Shown here piece by piece: positions 14,916 to 23,617 of a DNA stretch of 64,000 nucleotides; position 1 is the first letter of the stretch, and every line of letters starts with the position of its first letter. Where the stretch lies: contig JAHDVK010000022.1 of the NCBI GenBank assembly GCA_023384675.1, positions 1 to 64,000 on the forward strand, given 5' to 3'. A model generated the notes under the pieces. That model was given only the letters and a program-made list of their open reading frames with translations. It did not search any database and was not told where the DNA came from. A program made the translations under genes and the position numbers. Origin of the DNA: Bryobacteraceae bacterium. GTDB lineage: Bacteria; Acidobacteriota; Terriglobia; Bryobacterales; Bryobacteraceae.

Positions 14916-17092
14916 CGTTCATCGGCTGCGAGCACGGCCTGACCGAGAGCGAGGCCGCCGTCGTTGGCAGGGACGCGCTGATGCACCGCGGCACGGAAGC
15001 CCGCGCCACGAAGCGCTTCCACGGCCATCGAAGTGAGCAGCGCGTTCTGGAAGCAGCCGCCGCTGAGGGCGACGGTCTTCACCCCACTCTTCCGGGCCAC
15101 GCCGGCGATCCAGGCCGCGAGCGTGGCGTGGAAGCGGCGCGGCGAGGGTTTGCCGCGGAACTCCTCCACCATGGGGGCCCAATCGGCGGCGCCGTCGCGC
15201 AAGGGCAGTTCATAGGGGCGTTCGTCCGTTTCGGCAAGCGCGGCGGCCTCGAGGCGCAGGCCCGCTTCGCCTTCGTAGCGGTTGTGGGGCGCGATGCCGC
15301 TGAGGAAGGCGAGGGCGTCGAAAAGGCGGCCCACACTGGTGGTTTCCACGCACTGGATGCGCCGGCGAAATAGCGGCGTGAAGCGGGTGGATTCGCCGAT
15401 TTCGTGGAGGATTCCGGCAGCGGGGCGCTCGCCTTCCTTCATGGCCGCGTCCCCACCCGGCAGCAGAAACGGGCGCAGGTGGGAGATTCGGGCGAAGCGG
15501 CCGTTTTCGACCCGAAAAAACTCGCCGCCCCAGATAAGGCCGTCCGTTCCGAGGCCGGTTCCATCCCACACGACGCCGAGGTACGGCTCTTCGATGGCGT
15601 TTTCGGCCGCGCAGGCGGCGGCGTGGGCATGGTGGTGCTGGATGGTCCGGACGGGCAGGCCTTGCCGGCGCGCCCACATGGTGGAGAAATAGTCCGGGTG
15701 GAGATCGCAGGCGATGAGTTCGGGATCCCAGTGATAGAGGCGCCGCAGGTCGTGGATGGCGGTTTCCATGGCGTCGCGGGCCTCGGGGGTGTCGAGATCG
15801 CCGATGTGCTGGCTGAGTACGATCTGCTGGCCGAGATGGAGCGCGACGGTGTTCTTCAGGTGCCCGCCGGTGGCGAGAACACGCGGTGCGGCGTTGCGGC
15901 CGCCGATCCACACGGGCAGTGGAGCGTAGCCGCGGGCGCGGCGCAGCAGCGAGACGCCGCCGGGCGCTGCGCGGGCGACGGAATCATCGCACGGCCGCGC
16001 GATGGGGCGGTCGTGATCGAGAAAGAGATCGGCGATGGTGGCCAGACGGTCCCGGGCCTCTTCATTTGCAATGCAAATCGGTTCGCCCGCGCGGTTGCCG
16101 CTCGTGGCGACCACCGGGTGGGGGAAGGCCTCAAGCAGCAGATGATGGAGCGGCGAATACGGCAGCATGAGGCCCACCCAGGGAGAGCTTTGGCCGACGC
16201 CGGCGGCGAGCGGAGCGTCCTCACGCTGCCGCAGCAGGACAATGGGCGCGGCGGAGGATTCGAGCAGCTTTTGCTCGTCCTCGTTGATGTAGGCGAGGGC
16301 GCGGGCGGCGTCGAGGCTGGGCGCCATGACGGCGAAGGGCTTGGCTTCGCGGTGCTTGCGCTCGCGGAGGCGGGCGACGGCGGCCTCGTTGCGGGCGTCC
16401 ACGAGGAGCTGGTAGCCGCCGATGCTTTTGAGGGCGAGGATGCGGCCTTCGGTGAGGGCGGAGGCGGCGGCGGCGAGGGTGGGGCGGGGCTGAAGTCCCG
16501 CGCGGGCTGAAGCCCGCCCTACGGGGGTTTGGATCGAGAGGCGGGGGCCGCAGGCGGGGCAGGCGATGGGCTGGGCGTGGAAGCGGCGGTCCTGGGGGTC
16601 TTCATATTCCGCGCGACAGGCGGGGCAGAGGGCGAACGCCTGCATGGTGGTGTGTGGGCGGTCGTAGGGCAGGGCGGTAATGATGGTGTAGCGGGGTCCG
16701 CAGCGGGTGCAGTTGGTGAAGGGGTAGGCGAAGCGGCGTTCGTCCGGCGACCGCATTTCGGCGAGACACTCGGGGCAGACGGCCAGGTCGGGCAGGATGG
16801 CGGCTACGGGCGCTTCGCCAGCGGCGCTCGGTACGATTTCGAACCCCTGGAGACCTGCGGGAGCGAGGCGGGTGACCTCCTCGTGGGCGATCCAGGCGGC
16901 GGGCGGGCATTCAGCCAGGAGGCGGCGATGGAACTCTGCGATCGCCGCGCCCTCGGCTTCGATGACGACGCCCGCCGGGGTGTTGCGGACCCAGCCCGCA
17001 AGATGCAACTCGTGAGCCAGGCGGTGGACGAAGGGGCGGAAGCCGGTTCCCTGGACCGCGCCGGTCAGTGTGAGCCGAATTCGCTCGATCAT
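14900..17092 (-). CDS. hypF: Carbamoyltransferase HypF
   Basis: 730 residues from ATG 17092 (GGAG upstream; a further in-frame ATG at 17137 is less likely). Order: acylphosphatase domain with GAVQGTGFRPFVHRLA (9-24); two zinc-finger pairs (CPECLAEM...CTRCG and CPACRAEY...CPACG); YrdC-like ATP/carbamate domain (ALKSIGGYQLLVDA, ATSGNRAGEPI); Kae1-like carbamoyltransferase domain (HHHAHAAAC, GTGLGTDGLIWGGEF, LSGGCFQNALL). It makes the carbamoyl group for the cyanide ligands of [NiFe]-hydrogenase. No other hyp gene is in the window. The linker after the zinc fingers contains a translated repeat (16484-16522). Confidence 0.96.
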   Translation of the reverse strand: MIERIRLTLTGAVQGTGFRPFVHRLAHELHLAGWVRNTPAGVVIEAEGAAIAEFHRRLLAECPPAAWIAHEEVTRLAPAGLQGFEIVPSAAGEAPVAAILPDLAVCPECLAEMRSPDERRFAYPFTNCTRCGPRYTIITALPYDRPHTTMQAFALCPACRAEYEDPQDRRFHAQPIACPACGPRLSIQTPVGRASARAGLQPRPTLAAAASALTEGRILALKSIGGYQLLVDARNEAAVARLRERKHREAKPFAVMAPSLDAARALAYINEDEQKLLESSAAPIVLLRQREDAPLAAGVGQSSPWVGLMLPYSPLHHLLLEAFPHPVVATSGNRAGEPICIANEEARDRLATIADLFLDHDRPIARPCDDSVARAAPGGVSLLRRARGYAPLPVWIGGRNAAPRVLATGGHLKNTVALHLGQQIVLSQHIGDLDTPEARDAMETAIHDLRRLYHWDPELIACDLHPDYFSTMWARRQGLPVRTIQHHHAHAAACAAENAIEEPYLGVVWDGTGLGTDGLIWGGEFFRVENGRFARISHLRPFLLPGGDAAMKEGERPAAGILHEIGESTRFTPLFRRRIQCVETTSVGRLFDALAFLSGIAPHNRYEGEAGLRLEAAALAETDERPYELPLRDGAADWAPMVEEFRGKPSPRRFHATLAAWIAGVARKSGVKTVALSGGCFQNALLTSMAVEALRGAGFRAAVHQRVPANDGGLALGQAVLAADERYAPE
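16484..16522. repeat. Double-hairpin GCTGAAGC repeat inside hypF
   Basis: Two adjacent palindromes: GCGGGGCTGAAGTCCCGC (16484-16501) and GCGGGCTGAAGCCCGC (16502-16517), then CCTAC. The same architecture recurs at 17763-17801. The 39 bp are read in frame on the hypF strand as VGRASARAGLQPR in the linker between zinc fingers and YrdC domain, where HypF sequences are variable. Confidence 0.8.
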
Positions 17093-17175
17093 CCATCTCC
17101 AGCGTAACCGTTGCCGAGGGAAATTCGCCGAATCCATCCTCGAAGGTCAAACATCCTTACTTGGGAGGAGAATCG

Positions 17176-17760
17176 ATGACACGTCAACTATTTTTGATTT
17201 TTGCCCTGGGCGCCCCATTCCTGCAGGCGGAGCCCACGAACTGGAAGATTGACACGTCGCACTCGGCGGCGCAATTCAGCGTGAAGCACATGATGGTCTC
17301 GACGGTGCGAGGCCATTTCGGCACGCTGACGGGGACGGCGGTTTATGACCAGGCGAACCCGGGCGCGACGAAGGTGGAAGCCGAAGTGGATGTCAACACG
17401 ATTGATACGCGGAATGAGCGGCGCGACAAGCATCTGCGCAGCGCGGATTTCTTCGACGTGGAAAACCACCCGAAGATGACGTTCAAGTCGAAGTCGGTGC
17501 GGGCGCTTGGGCCGGGCAAAATGCAGTTGGCTGGCGATCTGACGATCCGGGGCACGACGAAGGAAGTCGTGTTCGAAGTGGAAGGCCCGACGGCTCCCAT
17601 CAACACCGGACGCGGGATGAAGATGGGCGCGGTGGCGACCACGAAGATCAACCGCAAGGATTTCGGGATTACCTGGAACCGCGCGATCGAGGCCGGGGGC
17701 GTGACGGTGGGTGATGAGGTCACGCTGACGATCGATATTCAGTTGGATCAGGTGAAGTAG
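17176..17760 (+). CDS. YceI-family periplasmic protein
   Basis: 194 residues from ATG 17176, preceded by GGGAGGAG. Signal peptide MTRQLFLIFALGAPFLQAEP, then the YceI lipocalin-like barrel: NWKIDTSHSAAQFSVKHMMVSTVRGHFGTLTGT, DTRNERRDKHLRSADFFDVENHPKMTFKS, GDLTIRGTTKEVVFEVE, TKINRKDFGITWN. Family members bind polyisoprenoid or amphiphilic ligands; the physiological role is generally unknown. Stands alone between divergent hypF and convergent pgi. Confidence 0.93.
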   Translation: MTRQLFLIFALGAPFLQAEPTNWKIDTSHSAAQFSVKHMMVSTVRGHFGTLTGTAVYDQANPGATKVEAEVDVNTIDTRNERRDKHLRSADFFDVENHPKMTFKSKSVRALGPGKMQLAGDLTIRGTTKEVVFEVEGPTAPINTGRGMKMGAVATTKINRKDFGITWNRAIEAGGVTVGDEVTLTIDIQLDQVK

Positions 17761-17762
17761 GT

Positions 17763-17801
17763 GCGGGGCTGAAGCCCCGCGCAGGCTGAAGCCTGCCCTA
17801 C
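17763..17801. repeat. Double-hairpin GCTGAAGC repeat, intergenic copy
   Basis: GCGGGGCTGAAGCCCCGC (17763-17780) and GCAGGCTGAAGCCTGC (17781-17796) followed by CCTAC, the same layout as the copy inside hypF. A third, degenerate copy may lie at 17850-17872 (GGTTAAAACCCGCCCTAC). It sits between convergent genes, so the hairpins might also slow transcription, but no T-run follows. Confidence 0.75.
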
Positions 17802-17881
17802 TTTTGGGCGGGGTCTCGTACCAGTTCCATCAGCGCTTCGCGCGGAGGCCCGGTTAAAACCCGCCCTACAGTGGGCCGGGG

Positions 17882-19279
17882 TCAGATCTTGACCTTGGCC
17901 CTTTTGGCTTCGTAGGCTTGGAACTCTTCGAGGTATTTCTCGTAGCCCGCGCGGCCCATGAGGCCGAAGGTGAAGCGCTTGCCGAGTTCGACACCTTCCT
18001 GGTCGAAGGCGTCGATATCCAGCAATTCGCCCATAAAGGCGGTCTGGAATTCGAACATCTGGATCAGGGCGCCGAGGTGGGATTCGTCGACGCGGTCGAT
18101 GGTGAAGGTGCAATTGGGGCGGCTGTTGGCGGAGAGGGCGGCGGCGGTAGCGACGCGTTCGGCATCGATCAATTTGGCGAGGCTGTGGCCGGTGAGGTAG
18201 TCGAAGCTGTCGTAGCCGGTTTTTGCTTTGTCGATTTTGCCGGTTTCGGCCCATTTCCCCACGGCGAGGAAGGTGAAGACCTTGTCGTTGGGGCCTTCAA
18301 TATACAGCTGGACCTGCGAATGCTGGTCGGTGGCGCCGAGCGCGGCGACGGGCGTCTGTCCCACGTTCACTCGCTTGCCCTGGCGGTTTTTGGCCTTGCC
18401 GAGGGATTCGGCCCAAAGCTGGCGGAACCAGAAGGCGACGCCCCAGAGGTGATTGGCATACGGGAACATCACCTGGATGGACTTCTTGCGTTTGGTCCAG
18501 ATGAGGTAGTGGTGCAGGGCGGAGCGGAGGGCGATGTTCTCGTTCAGATCGCCGCTCCAGGATTGGGTGGTCATAGCCGCGGCGCCCTGGCACAACTTCT
18601 TGATGTTGACGCCGATGAGGGCGGCGGGGACAAGGCCGACGGCGGACAGCACGCTGAAGCGGCCGCCGACGTTGTCGGGCAGGTGAAACGTGGGCAGGCG
18701 GTAATCCACCGCGAACTTCTTGAGGTCGCCGCGGTCCTCGCTGGTGACGGCGACGACTCGCTTGAGCGCCTTCTTCGCGCCGAGCGCATTCTTGAGCCAC
18801 GCGTGGACGATCAGCAGCGTGGCCATGGTTTCGGCGGTGGAGCCGGACTTGGCGATGGGGACGACGAGGGTCCGTTTGGGGTTCATCGACTGGAGGGCAT
18901 TGGCGATGAACACCGGGTCCACGTTGTCGAGAATGATGAGGCGGGGGTTCTTAGGCGAATGCGCGCCCTGGACTGGGTGAGGGCCGCGGAGGCCGCAATC
19001 GAGCGCCCAGGCGCCGAGGGCGCTGCCGCCGATGCCGGCGACGCAGACGGTATCGTAATCCCCAGCGGCGGACTTGGCGAAAGCGGCCGCGGCGTTGATC
19101 AGGGTCGTGTCGGAGGGCAGGGCGGGGAAGCCGTAGCGGCCTTCGTCGAAGCTTTTGCGGAAGCCGGCGAGCGCGGCGGCGGCGAGGGGATTCGCCTTGC
19201 GGATTTCATCGGCGGTGAGGCCGTGGGCCGCGCCCACCAGGGAGGCGGAGAGGTTCGTGGGGTCGTAGTGGATGCTCAT
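17882..19279 (-). CDS. pgi: Glucose-6-phosphate isomerase
   Basis: 465 residues from ATG 19279. Two SIS domains: VCVAGIGGSALGAWAL and VVPIAKSGSTAETMATLLI bind the sugar phosphate; ENIALRSALHHYLIWTKRKKSIQVMFPY and GATDQHSQVQLYIEGPND match the PGI signatures, the latter being the DQHSxVQ motif of bacterial PGIs. It interconverts glucose-6-P and fructose-6-P in glycolysis and gluconeogenesis in the cytoplasm. Length is in the range of the shorter bacterial form. Confidence 0.95.
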   Translation of the reverse strand: MSIHYDPTNLSASLVGAAHGLTADEIRKANPLAAAALAGFRKSFDEGRYGFPALPSDTTLINAAAAFAKSAAGDYDTVCVAGIGGSALGAWALDCGLRGPHPVQGAHSPKNPRLIILDNVDPVFIANALQSMNPKRTLVVPIAKSGSTAETMATLLIVHAWLKNALGAKKALKRVVAVTSEDRGDLKKFAVDYRLPTFHLPDNVGGRFSVLSAVGLVPAALIGVNIKKLCQGAAAMTTQSWSGDLNENIALRSALHHYLIWTKRKKSIQVMFPYANHLWGVAFWFRQLWAESLGKAKNRQGKRVNVGQTPVAALGATDQHSQVQLYIEGPNDKVFTFLAVGKWAETGKIDKAKTGYDSFDYLTGHSLAKLIDAERVATAAALSANSRPNCTFTIDRVDESHLGALIQMFEFQTAFMGELLDIDAFDQEGVELGKRFTFGLMGRAGYEKYLEEFQAYEAKRAKVKI

Positions 19280-19346
19280 GATGACGGATGCGCGCCGCGG
19301 GGCGCGGCGCAAGTGTCAGGATATCGCGAACGGCCGGGGAGCGGAC

Positions 19347-20234
19347 TTAGTACTCGCCGCCGGTGTCGCCGGTGGTGAGGAAGGTGTTGGAGATGTGGTC
19401 GTGCCAGGTGAGGGTTTCCTGGTCGCAGATAGCCCAGAGCAGGCCCATGGCGCCGCTGGCGACGCTGAGACAGCCGGCGAAGACGCGCTTCAGACGCGCG
19501 GCGAGCTTGGGGCGTTCCCCGTTCACGCCGATCAATTCGAGCTGAGCGCCCTGCAGGCCGAGCGTGAGCTGGCCGCCGGCGGCGAAGACGAGCTTGTACG
19601 CCAGCATGATCAGCAGGGGCGCGGGGGCGAAGTAGATCAGGCTTCTGAGATCGATGGCGGGGAATGCACCCAGCGTGAGCCGGATAGCGAGCAGGAAAAG
19701 AATGGTGAAGGCGAAGACGACGCCCACGTCGAACGCCGTGGCGAGCGCGCGCAGGCCCAGCGGGGCGACGACGAGCCGGGGCCGGCTGGAATGCGTGACG
19801 GGCGGCAGGTTTTGCACCGGGACGGCCGCGTCGAAATCGAAGGCGCGCTGGTTTTCCGAGATGCTGCGGCGCGAGGAGCGCTTGCGGCGGACCGGGCCGG
19901 TGGGCTGGGCCGCGACGCCCGCCCAGGGGTCCATTTCGACCACGGCCCCGGGCTGCCGGTAGCTGAACAGAGCGGGCTGCCCCGGCTGGCTGCGCCGCCG
20001 GACTTCGACGGGCGGGGCTTCAGGATTGCCGGCCACGGCCTGCAGGCGCGCGCGGGGATTTCGTTCAAAACTTTGCGGGGAAAGGTCGTAGGCAGGCGCG
20101 GTGGCGGTCTCCACAACGGGGTAGGTTTGGGGCGCGGCCACGGGCTGGCCGTGGTACAACCGCCGCTGGCACTTGCCGCAGCGCAGCGCGCTTTCCGAGT
20201 TGTTGGAACCACAATAACGGCAACGCATACTCAT
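19347..20234 (-). CDS. RDD-family membrane protein with N-terminal zinc ribbon
   Basis: 295 residues; the start could also be the next Met (MRCRYCGS). N-terminus CRYCGSNNSESALRCGKCQRRL is a four-Cys zinc ribbon. A long Pro-rich, charged linker follows (30-150). The C-terminal half is an RDD domain: LRALATAFDVGVV (R and D), several hydrophobic helices, GGQLTLGLQGAQLEL and ICDQETLTWHDHISNTFL (the last D). RDD proteins are small membrane proteins, some implicated in ion transport. Divergent from lptD. Confidence 0.85.
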   Translation of the reverse strand: MSMRCRYCGSNNSESALRCGKCQRRLYHGQPVAAPQTYPVVETATAPAYDLSPQSFERNPRARLQAVAGNPEAPPVEVRRRSQPGQPALFSYRQPGAVVEMDPWAGVAAQPTGPVRRKRSSRRSISENQRAFDFDAAVPVQNLPPVTHSSRPRLVVAPLGLRALATAFDVGVVFAFTILFLLAIRLTLGAFPAIDLRSLIYFAPAPLLIMLAYKLVFAAGGQLTLGLQGAQLELIGVNGERPKLAARLKRVFAGCLSVASGAMGLLWAICDQETLTWHDHISNTFLTTGDTGGEY

Positions 20235-20259
20235 CGATCTTCGTCCTTATCGCAGTGCG

Positions 20260-22773
20260 ATGGTTGATCCTTTCCCGGCGCCCATGCTAGTTTGGGCTTT
20301 GCTTCCGGCTGTGTCGACTGCCTTAACGCGGACTAGGGCATTTATTCCCTACCTTCTCTTTCCTAACATAAGTTGTAGGAAATGTCACGGTTTTTTATTC
20401 ACCGGTACCAGGACTTTGGGGGCGGTTTGGGCGCTGAGTCTGCTGGCAGTCTCTACTTTTGCCCAATTGCCGCCGCCCGCGCCGCCGCCGCCTCCGCCCA
20501 ATGCGGCCGCGGCGCCGGCGGTTCCAATGAAAGTAGTCCGGTCGAATCCCGTACCGGCTGGTGAATACCGGATTGAAGCCATTCTTCAGGAACGCGAGGG
20601 CCCGGTGTACCGTTTGCGGGGAAACGCCTCGATCGAGACGGCGGAGTTGTTGATCGAAGCAGAAGAGATCGATTTCAACGAAGAGATGAATACAGCTGAA
20701 GCCCGGGGCAATGTCCATCTGCTCAGCTTCCGGGAGGGGGAAGAGCTTTGGGCTGGGCGCGCCGAATATCATTTCACGAGCCAGACGGGCAATTTCTATG
20801 AGGTGCGCGGCTCGGCGCCGGCGAAAATCGATCCCCGGCCCGGCATTCTCACCACAGGGCAGCCGTTCCTGTTTTCCGGCGACTGGGCCGAAAAGATCAA
20901 GGACCGGTATCTGCTCTATCGCGGCACATTGACAAACTGCACGTATCCGAACCCCTGGTGGACGCTGGATTCGCCGCAATTCGACATCATCCCGGGAGAA
21001 CGCGCGATCGCCCGGCGGGCCGTGTTCCGGATGCGCAAGGTCCCCATCTTCTATGCGCCGCTATTTTACAAGTCGCTTTCGGATTCGGAACGTAAGAGCG
21101 GGTTTCTCACGCCGAACATCGGCAATTCGAACCGCCGGGGCTTCATGTACGGGCTCGGTTACTACTGGGCCATCAACCGCAGCTACGACGTGCTGTACCG
21201 GGCCCAATACTTCACCCAGCGCGGCGTGGCCCACAACGTGGACCTGCGCGGCAAGCCCACGCAGAATTCCGACTTCAACTTCATTCTTTACGGCATTGAC
21301 GACAAGGGCCTGAAGCGGCAGGACGGTACGCGCGAGAAACAGGGCGGCCTGCTGATGAGCGCGACGGGCCAGGCGCAGTGGGGCAAGGGCTTCTATTCCC
21401 GCGGCGTGGTGAATTATCTGAGTAACTTCGTGTTCCGGCAGGCGTTCACGGAGACCTTCAACGAAGCGGTGTTTTCCGAAGTCAACAGCATCTTCTTCAC
21501 TTCGAAGGATTGGTCCCACTACCATCTGAACGTCGTTTTCGCGCAGCAGGACAACTTCCAGGACATCACGCCGGGCAACAAGATCCAGATCCGGAAACTG
21601 CCGCGTGTGGAATTTCTGAGCCGCGACCACCAGATCACCAAGCGGGATTTCCCGTTGTGGGTTTCCTGGAACTCGAGCTTCGGGCTGGTGCGGCGGAATC
21701 AGCCTCTGTTTCAGACCCGGCGGTTCGTGGAACGGCTGGATTTCGAGCCGCGGGTGATGACGGCGTTGCGCTGGAAGGGGATCCATCTGGCGCCTTATCT
21801 TTCCTTCCGCGAAACCTACTACGGGTCGAGTTTCGACAATGGCATGATCCGCGGCGAGAACTACAACCGCTTCTCCCGCGAAATCGGCCTTGATCTCAAT
21901 CTGCCTTCGCTGAGCCGGATTTACAACGCGCCGCGCTGGACCGGCGCGCGGCAGTGGAAGCATTCGATCGAGCCGCGCGCTCAGTTCCGCCACGTGGCGG
22001 GCGTGACCGATTTCCACCGCATGATCCGGTTCGACGAGATGGAACTGGTAGCCAACACGACGGAACTGGATCTCACCATCGCGAACCGCCTTCTGGCGAA
22101 GACGCGTTCCGGGGAGGTGCGGGACTATTTGTCCTGGGAGGTGTCGCAGCGGCGGTTTTTCGACCCGGATTTCGGGGGCGCGCTCGAGGCCGGCCGGCGG
22201 AATGTGTTTCTGTCCGCGACACAGATGACGGCTTACACGTTTCTGAACGAACGGCGCCACTATTCGCCGGTGGTGAGCGTGCTGCGCGCGCAGCCGCGCC
22301 CGGCGTTCGGGTTGGAATGGCGTACGGACTATGATCCGCTGCGGGGAAAACTGGTGAATTCGAGCGCCAGCGCGGACGCGCGCTTCACGAACTACTTCTT
22401 TTCGGTGGGCCACAACAAGGTGAGTTGCATACCACTGCTGGGCGGCGAGGGGCCGGCCAATCCGTGCCGCGGCACGCCGGCGCCGGGCACGGTGCTGTCG
22501 CCGCCGTCGAACCAGATCCGCAGCATGGTGGGACTGGGGCAGGAGAACCGGCGCGGGTGGAACGCGGGCTTTTTCGTTCTGTACGACTACCAGACGCGGA
22601 TTCTGCAGTTCGTCAACACGCAGATGACCTACAACACGAACTGTTGCGCCTACAGTTTCCAGTTCCGGCGGCTGAATTTCGGCGCGCGCAACGAGAATCA
22701 GTTCCGGGTGGCGTTCGTGATCGCGAATATCGGCAGTTTTGGAACGCTGCGGCGGCAGGAACGGCTGTTTTGA
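20260..22773 (+). CDS. lptD: LPS-assembly protein LptD (OstA/LptD family)
   Basis: Up to 837 residues. The true start is uncertain: TTG at 20416 would give a compact signal peptide (GAVWALSLLAVSTFAQ), so ATG 20260 may be too long by 52 codons. A Pro-rich spacer is followed by an OstA-like beta-jellyroll (YRLRGNASIETAELLIEAEEIDFNEEMNTAEARGNVHLLS) and the LptD barrel (PIFYAPLFYKSLSDSERKSGFLTPNIGNSNRRGFMYGLGYYWAINRSYD onward). It should insert lipopolysaccharide or a related glycolipid in the outer membrane, indicating a diderm. The barrel is strongly aromatic and ends in a Phe. Confidence 0.9.
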   Translation: MVDPFPAPMLVWALLPAVSTALTRTRAFIPYLLFPNISCRKCHGFLFTGTRTLGAVWALSLLAVSTFAQLPPPAPPPPPPNAAAAPAVPMKVVRSNPVPAGEYRIEAILQEREGPVYRLRGNASIETAELLIEAEEIDFNEEMNTAEARGNVHLLSFREGEELWAGRAEYHFTSQTGNFYEVRGSAPAKIDPRPGILTTGQPFLFSGDWAEKIKDRYLLYRGTLTNCTYPNPWWTLDSPQFDIIPGERAIARRAVFRMRKVPIFYAPLFYKSLSDSERKSGFLTPNIGNSNRRGFMYGLGYYWAINRSYDVLYRAQYFTQRGVAHNVDLRGKPTQNSDFNFILYGIDDKGLKRQDGTREKQGGLLMSATGQAQWGKGFYSRGVVNYLSNFVFRQAFTETFNEAVFSEVNSIFFTSKDWSHYHLNVVFAQQDNFQDITPGNKIQIRKLPRVEFLSRDHQITKRDFPLWVSWNSSFGLVRRNQPLFQTRRFVERLDFEPRVMTALRWKGIHLAPYLSFRETYYGSSFDNGMIRGENYNRFSREIGLDLNLPSLSRIYNAPRWTGARQWKHSIEPRAQFRHVAGVTDFHRMIRFDEMELVANTTELDLTIANRLLAKTRSGEVRDYLSWEVSQRRFFDPDFGGALEAGRRNVFLSATQMTAYTFLNERRHYSPVVSVLRAQPRPAFGLEWRTDYDPLRGKLVNSSASADARFTNYFFSVGHNKVSCIPLLGGEGPANPCRGTPAPGTVLSPPSNQIRSMVGLGQENRRGWNAGFFVLYDYQTRILQFVNTQMTYNTNCCAYSFQFRRLNFGARNENQFRVAFVIANIGSFGTLRRQERLF

Positions 22774-22779
22774 GGTGCG

Positions 22780-22795
22780 CCCGCCGGATGGCGGG
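22780..22795. terminator. GC-rich hairpin between convergent genes
   Basis: CCCGCC-GGAT-GGCGGG lies in the 24-bp gap between lptD and the convergent gene at 22798. It has no U-tract on either strand, so it may be a repeat element or a weak bidirectional terminator. Confidence 0.35.
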
Positions 22796-22797
22796 GG

Positions 22798-23604
22798 CTA
22801 CCGTGTCCAACTAAGGCGGATGTGGAAGAGGTCACTGCCGCTGCCTGGATCTTCGACCAGAATCCGCGCGGTGTAATGGTTGCCGGCATCCGGCCGCTCC
22901 AGCAGCGTGACTTTCCCGCGCCCGCGGACCTTTCTCATGTCGAGCCGGACCGGGGCTTGGGGCAGAGGCTGGCTGCAACTCGAATCGGCGGGTACCGGGA
23001 GTCCGCCGCGCTTCACCCCATAAGCGATCTCCTCGCCGCGCAAGTAGAACTCAACATCCTGGTCCACGCGGACGCGCAAGTCACAAAGGCCAGCCGTCGC
23101 TTTGGCGTCGTAGGGCGAGATCCTTTGAAACGGAATCGGATTGGGCGGCAGGGGCGGGATGACCGGAGCGGGCGGCGTTGGGGGCAGGCGCTTGCTCAGA
23201 GCGATAAGGCCGACCAGGGCGCTGTCGCCGCCGGCCGCCAGGATTTCGCTGCCGACCGTCGGCGAGATAGTGAAATCCACTCCGCGCGCTTCGATCAGCC
23301 GCTCCAGGCGTTTGCGCTCGGGGCGCAGTTTCAGCACGAGCAGCAGATCGTTTTGAGAGATCGGCGGACCGGCCGGCCGGAAGCTGGACTTCAGGCTGGC
23401 CAGGAAAGCCGGTGTGGCGCCGGCCTGCTTCAACGCCGCTTCGTCCTCCTCGTTCGGGTAGAAGTCCACACCGCGCTGTTTCACATCTTCGGTTAACTGC
23501 GCCGCGTCCCTGCCGCCTTGAAGTGCTTCGATCAGAGTGGCGCGGGAGAATGTCTGCGGCATCGCCAGAGGCGCGAGCAGCGCCAGGAGCAAGACTGGTT
23601 TCAT
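22798..23604 (-). CDS. Secreted hypothetical protein with two ~56-residue helical repeats
   Basis: 268 residues. Signal peptide MKPVLLLALLAPLAMPQ. Residues 19-75 (SRATLIEALQGG...LTEDVKQRGVDFYPNEEDEAALKQAGATPAFLASLKSSF) and 83-138 (SQNDLLLVLKL...LERLIEARGVDFTISPTVGSEILAAGGDSALVGLIALS) are two copies of the same helical repeat, also found in the adjacent TonB-domain protein. The C-terminal ~110 residues after a Pro-rich linker are beta-rich and unrecognised. Last gene of the operon, 13 nt after the TonB-like gene. Confidence 0.8.
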   Translation of the reverse strand: MKPVLLLALLAPLAMPQTFSRATLIEALQGGRDAAQLTEDVKQRGVDFYPNEEDEAALKQAGATPAFLASLKSSFRPAGPPISQNDLLLVLKLRPERKRLERLIEARGVDFTISPTVGSEILAAGGDSALVGLIALSKRLPPTPPAPVIPPLPPNPIPFQRISPYDAKATAGLCDLRVRVDQDVEFYLRGEEIAYGVKRGGLPVPADSSCSQPLPQAPVRLDMRKVRGRGKVTLLERPDAGNHYTARILVEDPGSGSDLFHIRLSWTR

Positions 23605-23617
23605 TCGCGCCTCCTCA

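Noticed and set aside
17918-19378. Long plus-strand reading frame (486 codons) opposite pgi
   Set aside because: It is the antisense shadow of a well-supported pgi gene in GC-rich DNA; its translation is Gly/Glu/Ala-rich without motifs.
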